In this document: in pieces, positions 45,604 to 53,066 of the stretch
Layout of the letters: every line of letters begins with the position of its first letter
Position numbering within the stretch: the stretch's first letter is position 1
Origin: Georgenia subflava
Lineage (GTDB): Bacteria > Actinomycetota > Actinomycetes > Actinomycetales > Actinomycetaceae
DNA: 64,000 nucleotides
Direction of reading: 5' to 3'
Assembly: GCF_009193155.1 (NCBI RefSeq)
Contig: NZ_VUKD01000004.1
Location: 62,001 to 126,000 of the forward strand
Notes under the pieces: generated by a model
The model's database searches: none
What the model was told of the DNA's origin: nothing
Seen by the model: only the letters and a program-made list of their open reading frames with translations
Position numbers and translations under genes: made by a program

Positions 45604-47004
45604 TCACCCGGGCGGGATGTTGTGGTTCAGCCGGAAGAGGTTGTCGGGGTCGTAGCGGCGCTTGAGGGCCACCAGGCGCTCGAGCTTGTCCGGGCCGTAG
45701 ACCGCCAGGGCAGCGGCGCGCCAGTCGGTGTCGTCGTCGTGCCCCATGAAGTTGACGTACAGCCCACCCGTGGCGAACGGCGCCATGTCCTGCGCGAAGC
45801 CCTTCACGAACGCGGTGTGGTGGGCGTCGTCGGCGGCGTCCGTCCAGAAGCCGTAGATGTTGAGCCAGAACCGGGCGGAACGTGCGGGGAACGGGGTCGC
45901 CTCCTCCGCCACCCGGGCGAAGGCACCGCCCATGTGGTGGATGTCGAACGCGGTGCCCACCCACCTCTGTTCCGCCCCCCGCCGGAGGATCACGTCGATC
46001 ACCTCGTCGTCGAGGCGGTCGAAGGAGGTGTTCTTCCAGTACGCGCGCGAACCCCACGGTACGAGCGGATCGACCGCGGACTGCCAGCCCACCCAGCCGG
46101 AGGTGTCGGTCTCCTCGCCATCCGGCGGCGCCTGCGCCCGCAGCTGTTCCACGAGCCGCTCGCCCTCTGCCCGGTCGGGTGAGACCCAGGCGAGAGCCAC
46201 CAGTATCACGGGGTCGTCGCCGAGCCCGAAGAATGCCGGCGGTGTCACGACGGTGATGATCGACTGCATCGCGTCGGGCAGATCCCTCGTCCACTCCTCC
46301 CAGGCGGTCAGCGCCTGGCGCCAGCTCGGCTCGCCGTACACGAAGTTGACGGCCAGCACGGGGTCGGGCAGTGGGTGGGCCCGGAACGTGAAGCTGCTGA
46401 CGACCCCGAAGTTTCCGCCACCGCCGCGCAGGCCCCACAGCAGCTCGGGGTCGCCCGCCTCGCCTGCCACGACCCTCGTGCCGTCAGCGGTGACCACACG
46501 TGCCTCGAGGAGGTTGTCCGCGGCCAGCCCGTGCGCGCGCGTGAGCCAGCCGACCCCGCCGCCGAGAGTCAGCCCGCCCACGCCGGTGCGCGAGATGACC
46601 CCGAGCGGAACCGCGAGACCGTGGGGGATGGTGACCTGGTCGACGTCGGAGATGGTCGCGCCGCCGCCGACCCGCACGGTAGCGGCGGCGGCGTCGACCT
46701 CCACCTCGTTGAGGCTCCCGAGGTCGATCACGATGCCGGACTCGACGGTGCCGTTGCCGGAGACACCGTGCCCGCCGCCCCGGACCGCGAGCGGGAGCCC
46801 GCGCGTACGGGCGTAGCTGATCGCTGTGGCGATGTCGTCCTCGTCGCCGACCCGGACCACAGCGAGCGGACGCCGGTCGATCATGCCGTTCCAGACCGTC
46901 CGGGCATCCTCGAAACCGACGTCGGCGGCGGTGGCGACCGTCCCGCGCACCAGGCCGCGCAGGTCGTCCACGACGACCGGTGCTGTCGTTCCCTCGTCAT
47001 CCAT
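45604..47004 (-). CDS. FAD-linked oxidoreductase (BBE/berberine-bridge type) 2
   Basis: This 466-residue relative of the first BBE oxidase has RGGGHGVSGNGTVESGIVIDL with the candidate covalent FAD His, the loop GVISRTGVGGLTLGGG without the second-linkage Cys, and the C-terminal RRYDPDNLFRLNHNI motif. There is no signal peptide. The two paralogues share architecture and flank the conserved rplU-rpmA-obg block, suggesting duplication or repeated acquisition. The ATG was chosen; an in-frame GTG three codons upstream is an alternative. Substrate unknown. Confidence 0.9.
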   Translation of the reverse strand: MDDEGTTAPVVVDDLRGLVRGTVATAADVGFEDARTVWNGMIDRRPLAVVRVGDEDDIATAISYARTRGLPLAVRGGGHGVSGNGTVESGIVIDLGSLNEVEVDAAAATVRVGGGATISDVDQVTIPHGLAVPLGVISRTGVGGLTLGGGVGWLTRAHGLAADNLLEARVVTADGTRVVAGEAGDPELLWGLRGGGGNFGVVSSFTFRAHPLPDPVLAVNFVYGEPSWRQALTAWEEWTRDLPDAMQSIITVVTPPAFFGLGDDPVILVALAWVSPDRAEGERLVEQLRAQAPPDGEETDTSGWVGWQSAVDPLVPWGSRAYWKNTSFDRLDDEVIDVILRRGAEQRWVGTAFDIHHMGGAFARVAEEATPFPARSARFWLNIYGFWTDAADDAHHTAFVKGFAQDMAPFATGGLYVNFMGHDDDTDWRAAALAVYGPDKLERLVALKRRYDPDNLFRLNHNIPPG

Positions 47005-47448
47005 CGTGCTCACCTCGAGATGCCGTCCGCGGCGTCGTGGGTCGGGCACCGGACGGCATGGCGCTGTCCACGTCTCGTGTCGGACGGCGCGACCCGTCCG
47101 GCGGACCGTCGGGCGTCGGGCGGCATCCCCCTGCCGCGTGGCGGCTGGCGGCGCTCGTACCAGGATGCTCCGCTGTGGTTCTGCACCACAAGGGGTTCTG
47201 GCCGTGTGATCTGTGGCCGCCGCTGCCCGGTCCGGGAGGGAAGCTCGCGCGCGTGAGGGTCGCGCAGCGGCACGCGCCGGTGCCGGCTGCCGGATTCGTG
47301 GCGCGACTGGAGTCCCGCTGTGACCTTGCTCACGTGCGACTGTCGCGTTACGTCTGTCACCTGGGAGAAACCTGACCATCGTTGCAGCGTCCACGTCGCC
47401 TACTGTCGGGGTCGCGGCGGAACGGTTTCGCCGGAGAAGGAGAGGCGC
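47005..47448. other. Divergent spacer without a gene
   Basis: No supported gene. Near 47320-47360 are the complementary short blocks gtgac and gtcac (gtgaccttgctcac and cgtctgtcac), a possible operator, in a slightly less GC-rich zone. A strong RBS (gagaaggagagg) lies just before the membrane-protein start. No acceptable -35/-10 pair with 16-18 base spacing was found. Confidence 0.5.
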
Positions 47449-48753
47449 ATGTCGACCCTCGAGACCATGCCGAGCACCGAGACCGACGACGGCCCGACCC
47501 CGTCGCGCGACATCGTCAGGATGCTCGGCCTCGCCGTCGCCCTGGCCCTGACGGCCTGCCTCGCACTGCTCGCCGTCGTCGTCCCGGGCCAGAACTCGAT
47601 GCCGCGCGAGGTGCCGATCGGTCTCGCCGGCCCGGAGGAGACCGTCAGCCAGCTGGCCAACCTACTCTCGACGGCGCAGCCGGACGCGTACGACGTGCGG
47701 ATCTTCGACGACGCCGAGGCGATGCGGGACGCCACTGAGCAGCGTGAGATCTACGGCGGGTTCGTCATGGACGAGTCCTCGCCCGGGGTCATCATCGCGA
47801 CCGGCGCGAGCCCCGCACTCGCCAGCTTCCTGACATCGTTCGGCGGGCAGCTCGGGCTCACGAACGTCTCCGACGTCGCCCAGACCACCGCCGCGGACCC
47901 CACCGCGACGGGCATCCTGGTGGCGGTCGTCCTGACCTCGATCCTCTCGCTCCTCGGTGCGTTCGGGCTGGCGCGGCTCGAGCCCGGCCGTCCCCGGGCC
48001 CAGGTCGTGGGTGCGGTGGTGCTCGCCGTCGTCACCGGACTCGCCGTCGCCGGGTCGCTGCAGCTGCTCGGTTCGGTCGAGGGCGTCTTCTGGACGGTTG
48101 CCGGTGCCGTCGCGCTCGCCGTGCTCGGAGGCACGCTGGCCGCCCTCGGGCTGATCGCGCTGCTCGGCCTCGTCGGCGCCGTCGCGTACCTCGTCATCGT
48201 CGTGCTGCCCGGAATAGGCCTGGCGGGTATGACCTCCGCGCCGGAGATGCTGCCGGCCGGGTGGGGGACGCTCGGGCAGTACCTGCCGCCCGGCGCATCG
48301 GGGTCGCTCCTGCAGTCGGTCGCGTACTTCGGTGGCGGAGGTGCCCTCCGCCCGGTGCTCGTCCTGCTCGGTTGGGCCGTCCTCGGACTGGTGCTCGTCG
48401 CCCTCGGTACGCTCCGCCGTCGCCGTGCCGACGCGCGCGCGGCGGCGCTCGAGGCTGCTCTTGCAGCCGAGGCCGAGGCCGACGCGGAGGAGGCTGCCGA
48501 GTCCCGACGCCAGCACGACGACAGCCTGGCGGCCGGGCCGGCCGGTGCCGCCGAGCCCGCCTCGGTCGCGGAGTCTGCCAGGACGTCCGGTCCAGCAGTT
48601 CGCCCAGAGCCGGCAGAGGTCTCCGAGCCGGCAGAGGTCCCCGAGACGTCCAAGGAGCCGGTGCGCTCCGAGACGCCCGGGACGTCAGCCGACGGTCCGG
48701 CCGACACCGATGACCGAGGTCCGGCGGAACCTGACCGGCCCTGGCGACAGTGA
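47449..48753 (+). CDS. ABC-2/YhgE-like membrane protein
   Basis: This 434-residue protein has one N-terminal membrane segment (about residues 25-45), an extracellular domain of roughly 120 residues with PREVPIGLAGPEETVSQLANLL and a DDAEAMRDATEQREIYGGFVM block typical of YhgE/Pip-like ABC-2 membrane proteins, then five or six hydrophobic segments (about 160-320) and an acidic Ala/Glu/Pro tail of about 110 residues with repeated PAEVSEPAEVPE. No ATPase is adjacent. It may be an exporter or envelope protein of unknown substrate. Confidence 0.75.
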   Translation: MSTLETMPSTETDDGPTPSRDIVRMLGLAVALALTACLALLAVVVPGQNSMPREVPIGLAGPEETVSQLANLLSTAQPDAYDVRIFDDAEAMRDATEQREIYGGFVMDESSPGVIIATGASPALASFLTSFGGQLGLTNVSDVAQTTAADPTATGILVAVVLTSILSLLGAFGLARLEPGRPRAQVVGAVVLAVVTGLAVAGSLQLLGSVEGVFWTVAGAVALAVLGGTLAALGLIALLGLVGAVAYLVIVVLPGIGLAGMTSAPEMLPAGWGTLGQYLPPGASGSLLQSVAYFGGGGALRPVLVLLGWAVLGLVLVALGTLRRRRADARAAALEAALAAEAEADAEEAAESRRQHDDSLAAGPAGAAEPASVAESARTSGPAVRPEPAEVSEPAEVPETSKEPVRSETPGTSADGPADTDDRGPAEPDRPWRQ

Positions 48754-48801
48754 ACGCCCGCCCGGGGTGCCGCCGCACGACGGCGGTGCCACGGTAGGGA
48801 C

Positions 48802-49035
48802 ATGAGCGAGAACGACGACCAACCTGGCCAGTCCGACTGGGTCCGTCCCGGCGCCTCGCCGCCCGGTGCGACGAGCGAGGAGTCGGAACGGCCCGTCAGC
48901 CCCTCGACAGACGTGCATGGCGAGGAGGGCGGGGGGGACCCGGCCGCCGGCGCGGAGGAGGACTCGGTCGGCGGCGGCAAGGCGGTGCCCAGCGGCCCCG
49001 ACGGCGGTCACCGCAGCGGTCGTGAGGGCGGCTGA
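48802..49035 (+). CDS. Small hydrophilic Gly/Glu/Ser-rich protein
   Basis: I do not recognise this 77-residue protein. It is strongly hydrophilic and probably disordered (SENDDQPGQSDWVRPGASPP; EEGGGDPAAGAEEDS). A plausible RBS (ggtaggga) and good spacing support translation, and similar short acidic proteins are common in actinomycetes. Its stop codon lies within the first unit of a 58-base tandem repeat. Confidence 0.55.
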   Translation: MSENDDQPGQSDWVRPGASPPGATSEESERPVSPSTDVHGEEGGGDPAAGAEEDSVGGGKAVPSGPDGGHRSGREGG

Positions 49036-49130
49036 CACACCCGAGCTCTTGCAGCACCCGGGCCTGCGTCATCGGCGTCACGAGGGCGGCTGATGCCTGA
49101 GCCCTTGCGGCACCTGGGCCCGCGTCATCA
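49021..49130. repeat. 58-base tandem repeat spanning the stop of the small hydrophilic gene
   Basis: gagggcggctga recurs 58 bases apart (49024 and 49082), each followed by similar sequence (gagctcttgcagcacccgggcctgcgtcatc / gagcccttgcggcacctgggcccgcgtcatc). The first copy includes the stop codon. Confidence 0.75.
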
Positions 49131-49187
49131 CTGACCACAGCCTGACCGCCGCGCCCTCGCAGTCGTCGGATGCGCGAGGATGGACCG

Positions 49188-50327
49188 GTGAACCTGCCGC
49201 TGGCCAACCGGGCCGGGGTCGCACAGGCACCCCGGATCGTCGTCAAGATCGGCTCGTCGTCCTTGACGGCGCCCGACGGACGTCTCGACCTGACCGTCGT
49301 CCATCACCTCGTTGCGGTCCTCGCCGCGCGACGTGCCGCCGGGCAGCAGGTAGTTCTCGTCTCGTCGGGTGCCATCGCAGCCGGCATCGCGCCGCTCGGG
49401 CTGCCGGGCAAGCCCAAGGACCTGGCCACGGCCCAGGCGACGGCCAGCGTGGGGCAGGGCATCCTCGTCGCTCGGTACACCGAGGCCTTCGGCTACCACG
49501 GCCAGCGGGTCGGGCAGGTGCTGCTCACGGCCGAGGACCTCATCCGCCGGCAGAACTACGCCAACGCCCAGCGCGCGCTCGAGCGGCTCCTCGCCCTGGG
49601 AGTGGTGCCGATCGTCAACGAGAACGACACGGTCGCCACCGACGAGATCCGCTTCGGGGACAACGACCGCCTGGCGGCGCTGGTCTCGCACCTGGTCCGC
49701 GCCGACGCCCTCGTTCTCCTCACCGATGTCGACGGGCTCTACGACGGTCCGCCGTCGAGACCCGGAAGCCGCCTGGTGCCCACTGTCTCGGCGACGTCCG
49801 ACCTGGCCGGCGTGGAGGTCACCGGCCGTGGAACCGCGATCGGGACCGGCGGCATGGTCACCAAGCTCGACGCCGCGTCCATCGCCACGGGCTCCGGGAT
49901 CCCGGTGGTGCTCACTTCGGCGGCCAACGTGAAGCCCGCGCTGGCCGGCGTCGAGGTGGGCACCTGGTTCGCCGCGACCGGCCACCGCAAGTCCGCACGC
50001 CGGCTCTGGCTGGCGCACGCCGCGCAGGTCCGCGGCCGCCTCCATCTCGACGCCGGCGCCGCCCGGGCGGTCACGGACGGAAAGCGCTCCCTGCTCGCGG
50101 CCGGGATCGTCGGCCTCGACGGCGACTTCGAGCCGGGAGACGCCGTCGAGCTGGTCGGCCCCGACGGAGTCGTCGCCCGCGGGCTCACCGCCTACGGCTC
50201 CGGCGAGCTGCCCGCCATGCTGGGCAAGTCCTCCGTCCAGCTGCGCGGCAGCGGTTCCGACGCGATGCCGCGCGCCGTCGTCCACCGCGACGACCTCGCC
50301 CAGGTGCGGCCGCGACGTCGGCACTGA
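49188..50327 (+). CDS. proB: Glutamate 5-kinase
   Basis: This 379-residue kinase phosphorylates glutamate in the first committed step of proline synthesis and is usually feedback-inhibited by proline. It has the AAK fold motifs VVKIGSSSLTAPDG, LVSSGAIAAG, VNENDTVATDEIRFGDND, LLTDVDGLYDGPP and GTGGMVTKLDAA, then a C-terminal PUA domain (about residues 290-370; GRLHLDAGA ... GDAVELVGPDG). GTG was chosen because gagg lies 8 bases before it; an ATG six codons upstream is possible. It is the downstream marker of the obg block. No proA follows. A 55-base repeat runs through its 3' end. Confidence 0.95.
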   Translation: MNLPLANRAGVAQAPRIVVKIGSSSLTAPDGRLDLTVVHHLVAVLAARRAAGQQVVLVSSGAIAAGIAPLGLPGKPKDLATAQATASVGQGILVARYTEAFGYHGQRVGQVLLTAEDLIRRQNYANAQRALERLLALGVVPIVNENDTVATDEIRFGDNDRLAALVSHLVRADALVLLTDVDGLYDGPPSRPGSRLVPTVSATSDLAGVEVTGRGTAIGTGGMVTKLDAASIATGSGIPVVLTSAANVKPALAGVEVGTWFAATGHRKSARRLWLAHAAQVRGRLHLDAGAARAVTDGKRSLLAAGIVGLDGDFEPGDAVELVGPDGVVARGLTAYGSGELPAMLGKSSVQLRGSGSDAMPRAVVHRDDLAQVRPRRRH

Positions 50328-50440
50328 GCAGAGGTCGTCCGCCGCGACCTTGCCCAGGTGTCCGGCCGCGACGCCGGCACTGAGCAGAGGTCGTCCGCCG
50401 CGACCTTGCCCAGGTGCGGCCGCGACGCCGGCACTGAGCC
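50291..50440. repeat. 55-base tandem repeat starting in the 3' end of proB
   Basis: The unit cgacctcgcccaggtgcggccgcgacgtcggcactgagc plus agaggtcgtccgccg is repeated two and three-quarter times (starts 50291, 50345 and 50401). The first unit is the last 12 codons of proB, including its TGA; the others are diverged non-coding copies. Confidence 0.9.
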
Positions 50441-50492
50441 GATGGTCGTCCGGCCGCGTGGGACCAGGTCGCGAGACATGCCGGTCCGTTCG

Positions 50493-50522
50493 TTGACATG
50501 TGAAGCACCGCTGCCTTAGCGT
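50493..50522 (+). promoter_or_regulatory. Promoter of the SAM-IV riboswitch unit
   Basis: TTGACA and TAGCGT are separated by 18 bases. The expected start of transcription is about 50528-50530, directly before the first riboswitch bases, a placement that supports both calls. The -10 is identical to the folE-operon -10. Confidence 0.7.
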
Positions 50523-50530
50523 CACCCTCA

Positions 50531-50650
50531 GGTCAAGAGCACCAGTGCGTACATCAGTGCGCTAAGTCCCGGCTTGCTGGTCGGCAACCCCCCACGTGCG
50601 GGGGGTGCCCCGGATGACGACCTGGTCCCACGGCATCGTGGGGCAACGCA
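50531..50650 (+). ncRNA. SAM-IV riboswitch
   Basis: The element carries the SAM-IV consensus blocks in order: ggtcaagagcacc, then ccggcttgctggtcggcaacc, a variable hairpin (ccccccacgtgcggggg), then ggtgccccggatgacgacc-tgg and the 3' region. SAM-IV riboswitches occur in actinomycetes, bind S-adenosylmethionine and control sulfur/methionine genes. Here it precedes a short Met/Cys leader and an LLM-like protein. The boundaries are approximate; the 3' part (gtcccacggcatcgtgggg) forms a further hairpin. Confidence 0.9.
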
Positions 50651-50693
50651 GGGCACCACCAGGGTGCATGAGCACGAAGGAACCGGAACGACC

Positions 50694-50783
50694 ATGAAGA
50701 CGCACTTGAGCTCCAGGCAGAACGTCATCTCGCCTCGCCGCTCGATGTGCATGTCCATGTGCCGTTCGCGAATGTCCGCCTGA
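50694..50783 (+). CDS. Putative Met/Cys-rich leader peptide
   Basis: This short ORF encodes 29 residues, ending RRSMCMSMCRSRMSA; four Met and two Cys codons cluster in the last third. A gaagga sequence lies about 10-15 bases before the ATG. The position, just after the SAM-IV element and about 150 bases before the LLM-like gene, and the codon cluster suggest a translation-sensing leader that stalls when cysteine or methionine is scarce. The family of short leader peptides in sulfur-assimilation operons of actinomycetes supports the idea in general; no specific match is claimed. It could instead be a chance ORF. Confidence 0.5.
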   Translation: MKTHLSSRQNVISPRRSMCMSMCRSRMSA

Positions 50784-50943
50784 ACGACATTCCCGCGATG
50801 CCCCGGCGCAGCCTGGCACCGACGCATCACCCCTGACCTGAGCCTCCGTACCGGGCGAGTGACACGCCACTGGACGGAAGAGCCTGTCGGGCCTCCTTCC
50901 TGCTGCGCTCGACGCGCGACGACACCTCTGGATGTGTGCACCC

Positions 50944-51984
50944 ATGTCTGCTTCTCGTCTTCCCTCCCGCAACTTCCGTAACGACTCCTCGCTCGCCACC
51001 CTCGGGCTCGACCTCACCGGCCTCGGCGTCTGCCCGGACGCCACTGGTCTCTCGACCGACCTGCCGGTCGAGAAGGCCAACCTGGCCAAGCTGGCCTCCT
51101 ACACGCGCGCCGCCCACGACGGCGGTGTCTCGTTCGTCTCGCTCGGCGAGGGCTTCAGACTCCGCTCCGACCGCGCCGTGCGCCGCGACGACTGGCTCGA
51201 CCCGGTCGTGGCGGCACGCCGGATCAGCCCGCACGCCGGCGCTGCAGGACTGGTGCCCACGGTGCCGGCCGAGTGCGCAGACATCTCCCTGGTGGCCGGG
51301 GAGCTCGCGCAGATCCCCCGTACCGGCGGCACATGGACCGGCCTGCAGCTCGCCGCGTCGGACAGCGCCGGGGCCGACGCGGTGGCGCGTTCCCTCGACG
51401 GCATCTCGCGCTCGTTCGGTCGCGCTCGAGCGGCGACCGGACGTGCGAGCGCTCCGCGCGTCGTCCTGCCTGTCGGCTCTGAGCGCGACATCGAGCTTGC
51501 CGGCAGCTATGCCGATGTCGTCCGGGTGCGTGAGGACGACCTGGGCTGGGCGCGAGAGCTGCGCTTCGCCGTGCGCGCGGCAGCCCGCGCGGCAGGGCGA
51601 GACGTGCGAGTTCTGGTGGACCTCCACACCGTCGTCTCCGCGGACCGCGCGAGTGCGGAGGAGCGGGCGGGTCTGGTCGCAGACATCGCCGGTCCGACCG
51701 CACCCTGGGCCGGCGCCCTCCGTGCCGTCGGAACGACCACGGATGTTGCCGACCTCATCCAGAGCTGGTTGACGGCCGGTGCCGCCGACGGCTTCGTGAT
51801 CGTGCCCGGATCAGTCCCGGCCGACATCGCTGCGCTGCTCCGCGGGATCGTGCCCGAGCTTCGGGCACGTGGCCTGGTGGAGGAGAAGGCCGTCGCCTCG
51901 CGGCCGACCGCTGTGCGGCCCGAGGTGGAGACGGCCTCCGCGTCCTCAGCCCGCCGACTCGCCGCGGTGCCCGTCGCATCCTGA
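50944..51984 (+). CDS. Luciferase-like (LLM) family protein under SAM-IV control
   Basis: This 346-residue protein looks like a divergent LLM flavin monooxygenase: NLAKLASYTRAAHDGGVSFVSLGEG, LDPVVAARRISPHAGAAGLVPTVPAE, and a C-terminal GFVIVPGSVPADIAALLRGIVPELRARGL, the usual LLM ending (ADGFVI...VPELRRRGL). Large two-component LLM enzymes (SsuD, DszA, NtaA types) release sulfur or nitrogen from organic compounds. It has no adjacent flavin reductase or transporter. Another ATG four codons upstream is possible; no strong RBS is seen. The SAM-IV riboswitch and Met/Cys leader suggest expression when sulfur amino acids are low. Because conserved barrel residues look sparse, it may have lost catalysis. 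Confidence 0.7.
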   Translation: MSASRLPSRNFRNDSSLATLGLDLTGLGVCPDATGLSTDLPVEKANLAKLASYTRAAHDGGVSFVSLGEGFRLRSDRAVRRDDWLDPVVAARRISPHAGAAGLVPTVPAECADISLVAGELAQIPRTGGTWTGLQLAASDSAGADAVARSLDGISRSFGRARAATGRASAPRVVLPVGSERDIELAGSYADVVRVREDDLGWARELRFAVRAAARAAGRDVRVLVDLHTVVSADRASAEERAGLVADIAGPTAPWAGALRAVGTTTDVADLIQSWLTAGAADGFVIVPGSVPADIAALLRGIVPELRARGLVEEKAVASRPTAVRPEVETASASSARRLAAVPVAS

Positions 51985-52009
51985 CCTGGGCGTGCTGCGA
52001 CGCCCAGGT
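51984..52009 (+). terminator. Hairpin terminator after the SAM-IV-controlled gene
   Basis: Ten-base arms (acctgggcgt and acgcccaggt) flank a six-base loop and begin at the last base of the stop codon. Confidence 0.75.
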
Positions 52010-52150
52010 GATGTGCGCGTTCGGGCGGCGTGGGAAAGGGCGATGGTGGTGCCGTCGTGGCGGGTGACGGTCCAGTGGTCGCCGGTGCGTAATTCCGGGG
52101 TCCAGCCGGGCGGGGGTTTTGATGGTGATGTTGTGCTGGACGCCGGCCCT

Positions 52151-52178
52151 TTGACTCGCCAATGGTCGTGGCTAGACC
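52151..52178 (+). promoter_or_regulatory. Promoter of the alpha/beta hydrolase gene
   Basis: TTGACT and TAGACC are separated by 16 bases, about 20 bases before the hydrolase ATG, which is preceded by a taagg RBS. The resulting leader would be only a few bases to 15 bases long. Confidence 0.55.
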
Positions 52179-52198
52179 CTGCCATTAAGGTTGGTGGC

Positions 52199-52942
52199 AT
52201 GGCTGGCGTCGGATACGAGGTGTGGGGTTCGGGGACGCGAGTCGTGCTCGTCCACGGCTCCCTGGCGGTCGGCCCGACCGAGTGGGAGGGGCAGCGACCG
52301 CTGGCTGCGCAGGGATACCAGCTGGTGGTGCCGACGCGCCGTGCCTATGTGCCTCAGTCCGGCACCGTGGGAGAGGACTTCCTCGAAGACGGCCAAGACC
52401 TCGCTGAGCTGCTCGGTGACGGCGCGCACCTGGTCGGCCACTCCTATGGCGGGTTGGCCGCCATGGTGGCGGCGGCTGCCCGTCCCGAGGCCGTCCACTC
52501 GCTCGTCCTTGCCGAGGCACCGGTCTTCAGCGTGACGGCCGAGCATCCCGACGTGGTGCGGCTGCGTGAGCAGCTGGAGACGGTGTCAGCCCGTGCCGGG
52601 AGTGACCGGGAGTTCCTGGAAGGGTTCTTGGACGCCGTCGGGGCTCCCCTCGAAGAGTTCCCGCCGGAGGTGCTCGATGACTTGACGACGATGGTGCCGG
52701 CGCTCCGGCTCGGGAGGCTGGCATGGCGATCGGACGTGCCGGTCGAGAGCTTGCTCGGGGCGCCGTTCCCGACTCTGGTGATCTCGGGCAACCACCACGC
52801 GGCATTCACCGCCATCTGCGACGGACTCGCTCGTGTGCTCGGAGCCCAGCACCGCGTCGTCGAGGGCGCCGGCCACGACATGCAGACGATGGCGGACGCC
52901 TTCAACGCCGCCCTCTTGGACCTGTGGCGCGGCACCGGATAG
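52199..52942 (+). CDS. Alpha/beta hydrolase
   Basis: This 247-residue enzyme has the hydrolase fold: VVLVHGS (oxyanion hole) near residue 17, nucleophile elbow GHSYGG near residue 80, and GAGHDMQ with the catalytic His near residue 223. The acid is probably in the TLVISGNHHAAF strand region, although the usual Asp is not obvious there (Asn-His in GNHH). Specificity cannot be read from sequence. The ATG is preceded by its own promoter, so it is expressed alone. Confidence 0.85.
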   Translation: MAGVGYEVWGSGTRVVLVHGSLAVGPTEWEGQRPLAAQGYQLVVPTRRAYVPQSGTVGEDFLEDGQDLAELLGDGAHLVGHSYGGLAAMVAAAARPEAVHSLVLAEAPVFSVTAEHPDVVRLREQLETVSARAGSDREFLEGFLDAVGAPLEEFPPEVLDDLTTMVPALRLGRLAWRSDVPVESLLGAPFPTLVISGNHHAAFTAICDGLARVLGAQHRVVEGAGHDMQTMADAFNAALLDLWRGTG

Positions 52943-53066
52943 ATGATCGCGGCGCTTCGCCGCGCTGATACCCGAGCGTGTGAGCTCTCATCCATGGGGC
53001 TGTGAGCGTCCGTGGCCCCCGGAGCGTGCCGGGCTCAGGTGCGGACAGCAGCCCGCTGTGCGCCGC

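Noticed and set aside
47320-47376. GTG-started frame beginning MTLLTCDCRV upstream of the membrane protein, reminiscent of short leader peptides
   Set aside because: The frame has no stop where a leader should end and runs into the membrane protein gene, so it is not a separate small ORF.
51990-52160. Minus-strand frame resembling the C-terminal tail of a DUF222/HNH protein
   Set aside because: The readable stretch (WTPELRTGDHWTVTRHDGTTI) is short, lacks the HNH motif, and overlaps a terminator and promoter; similarity is by impression only.
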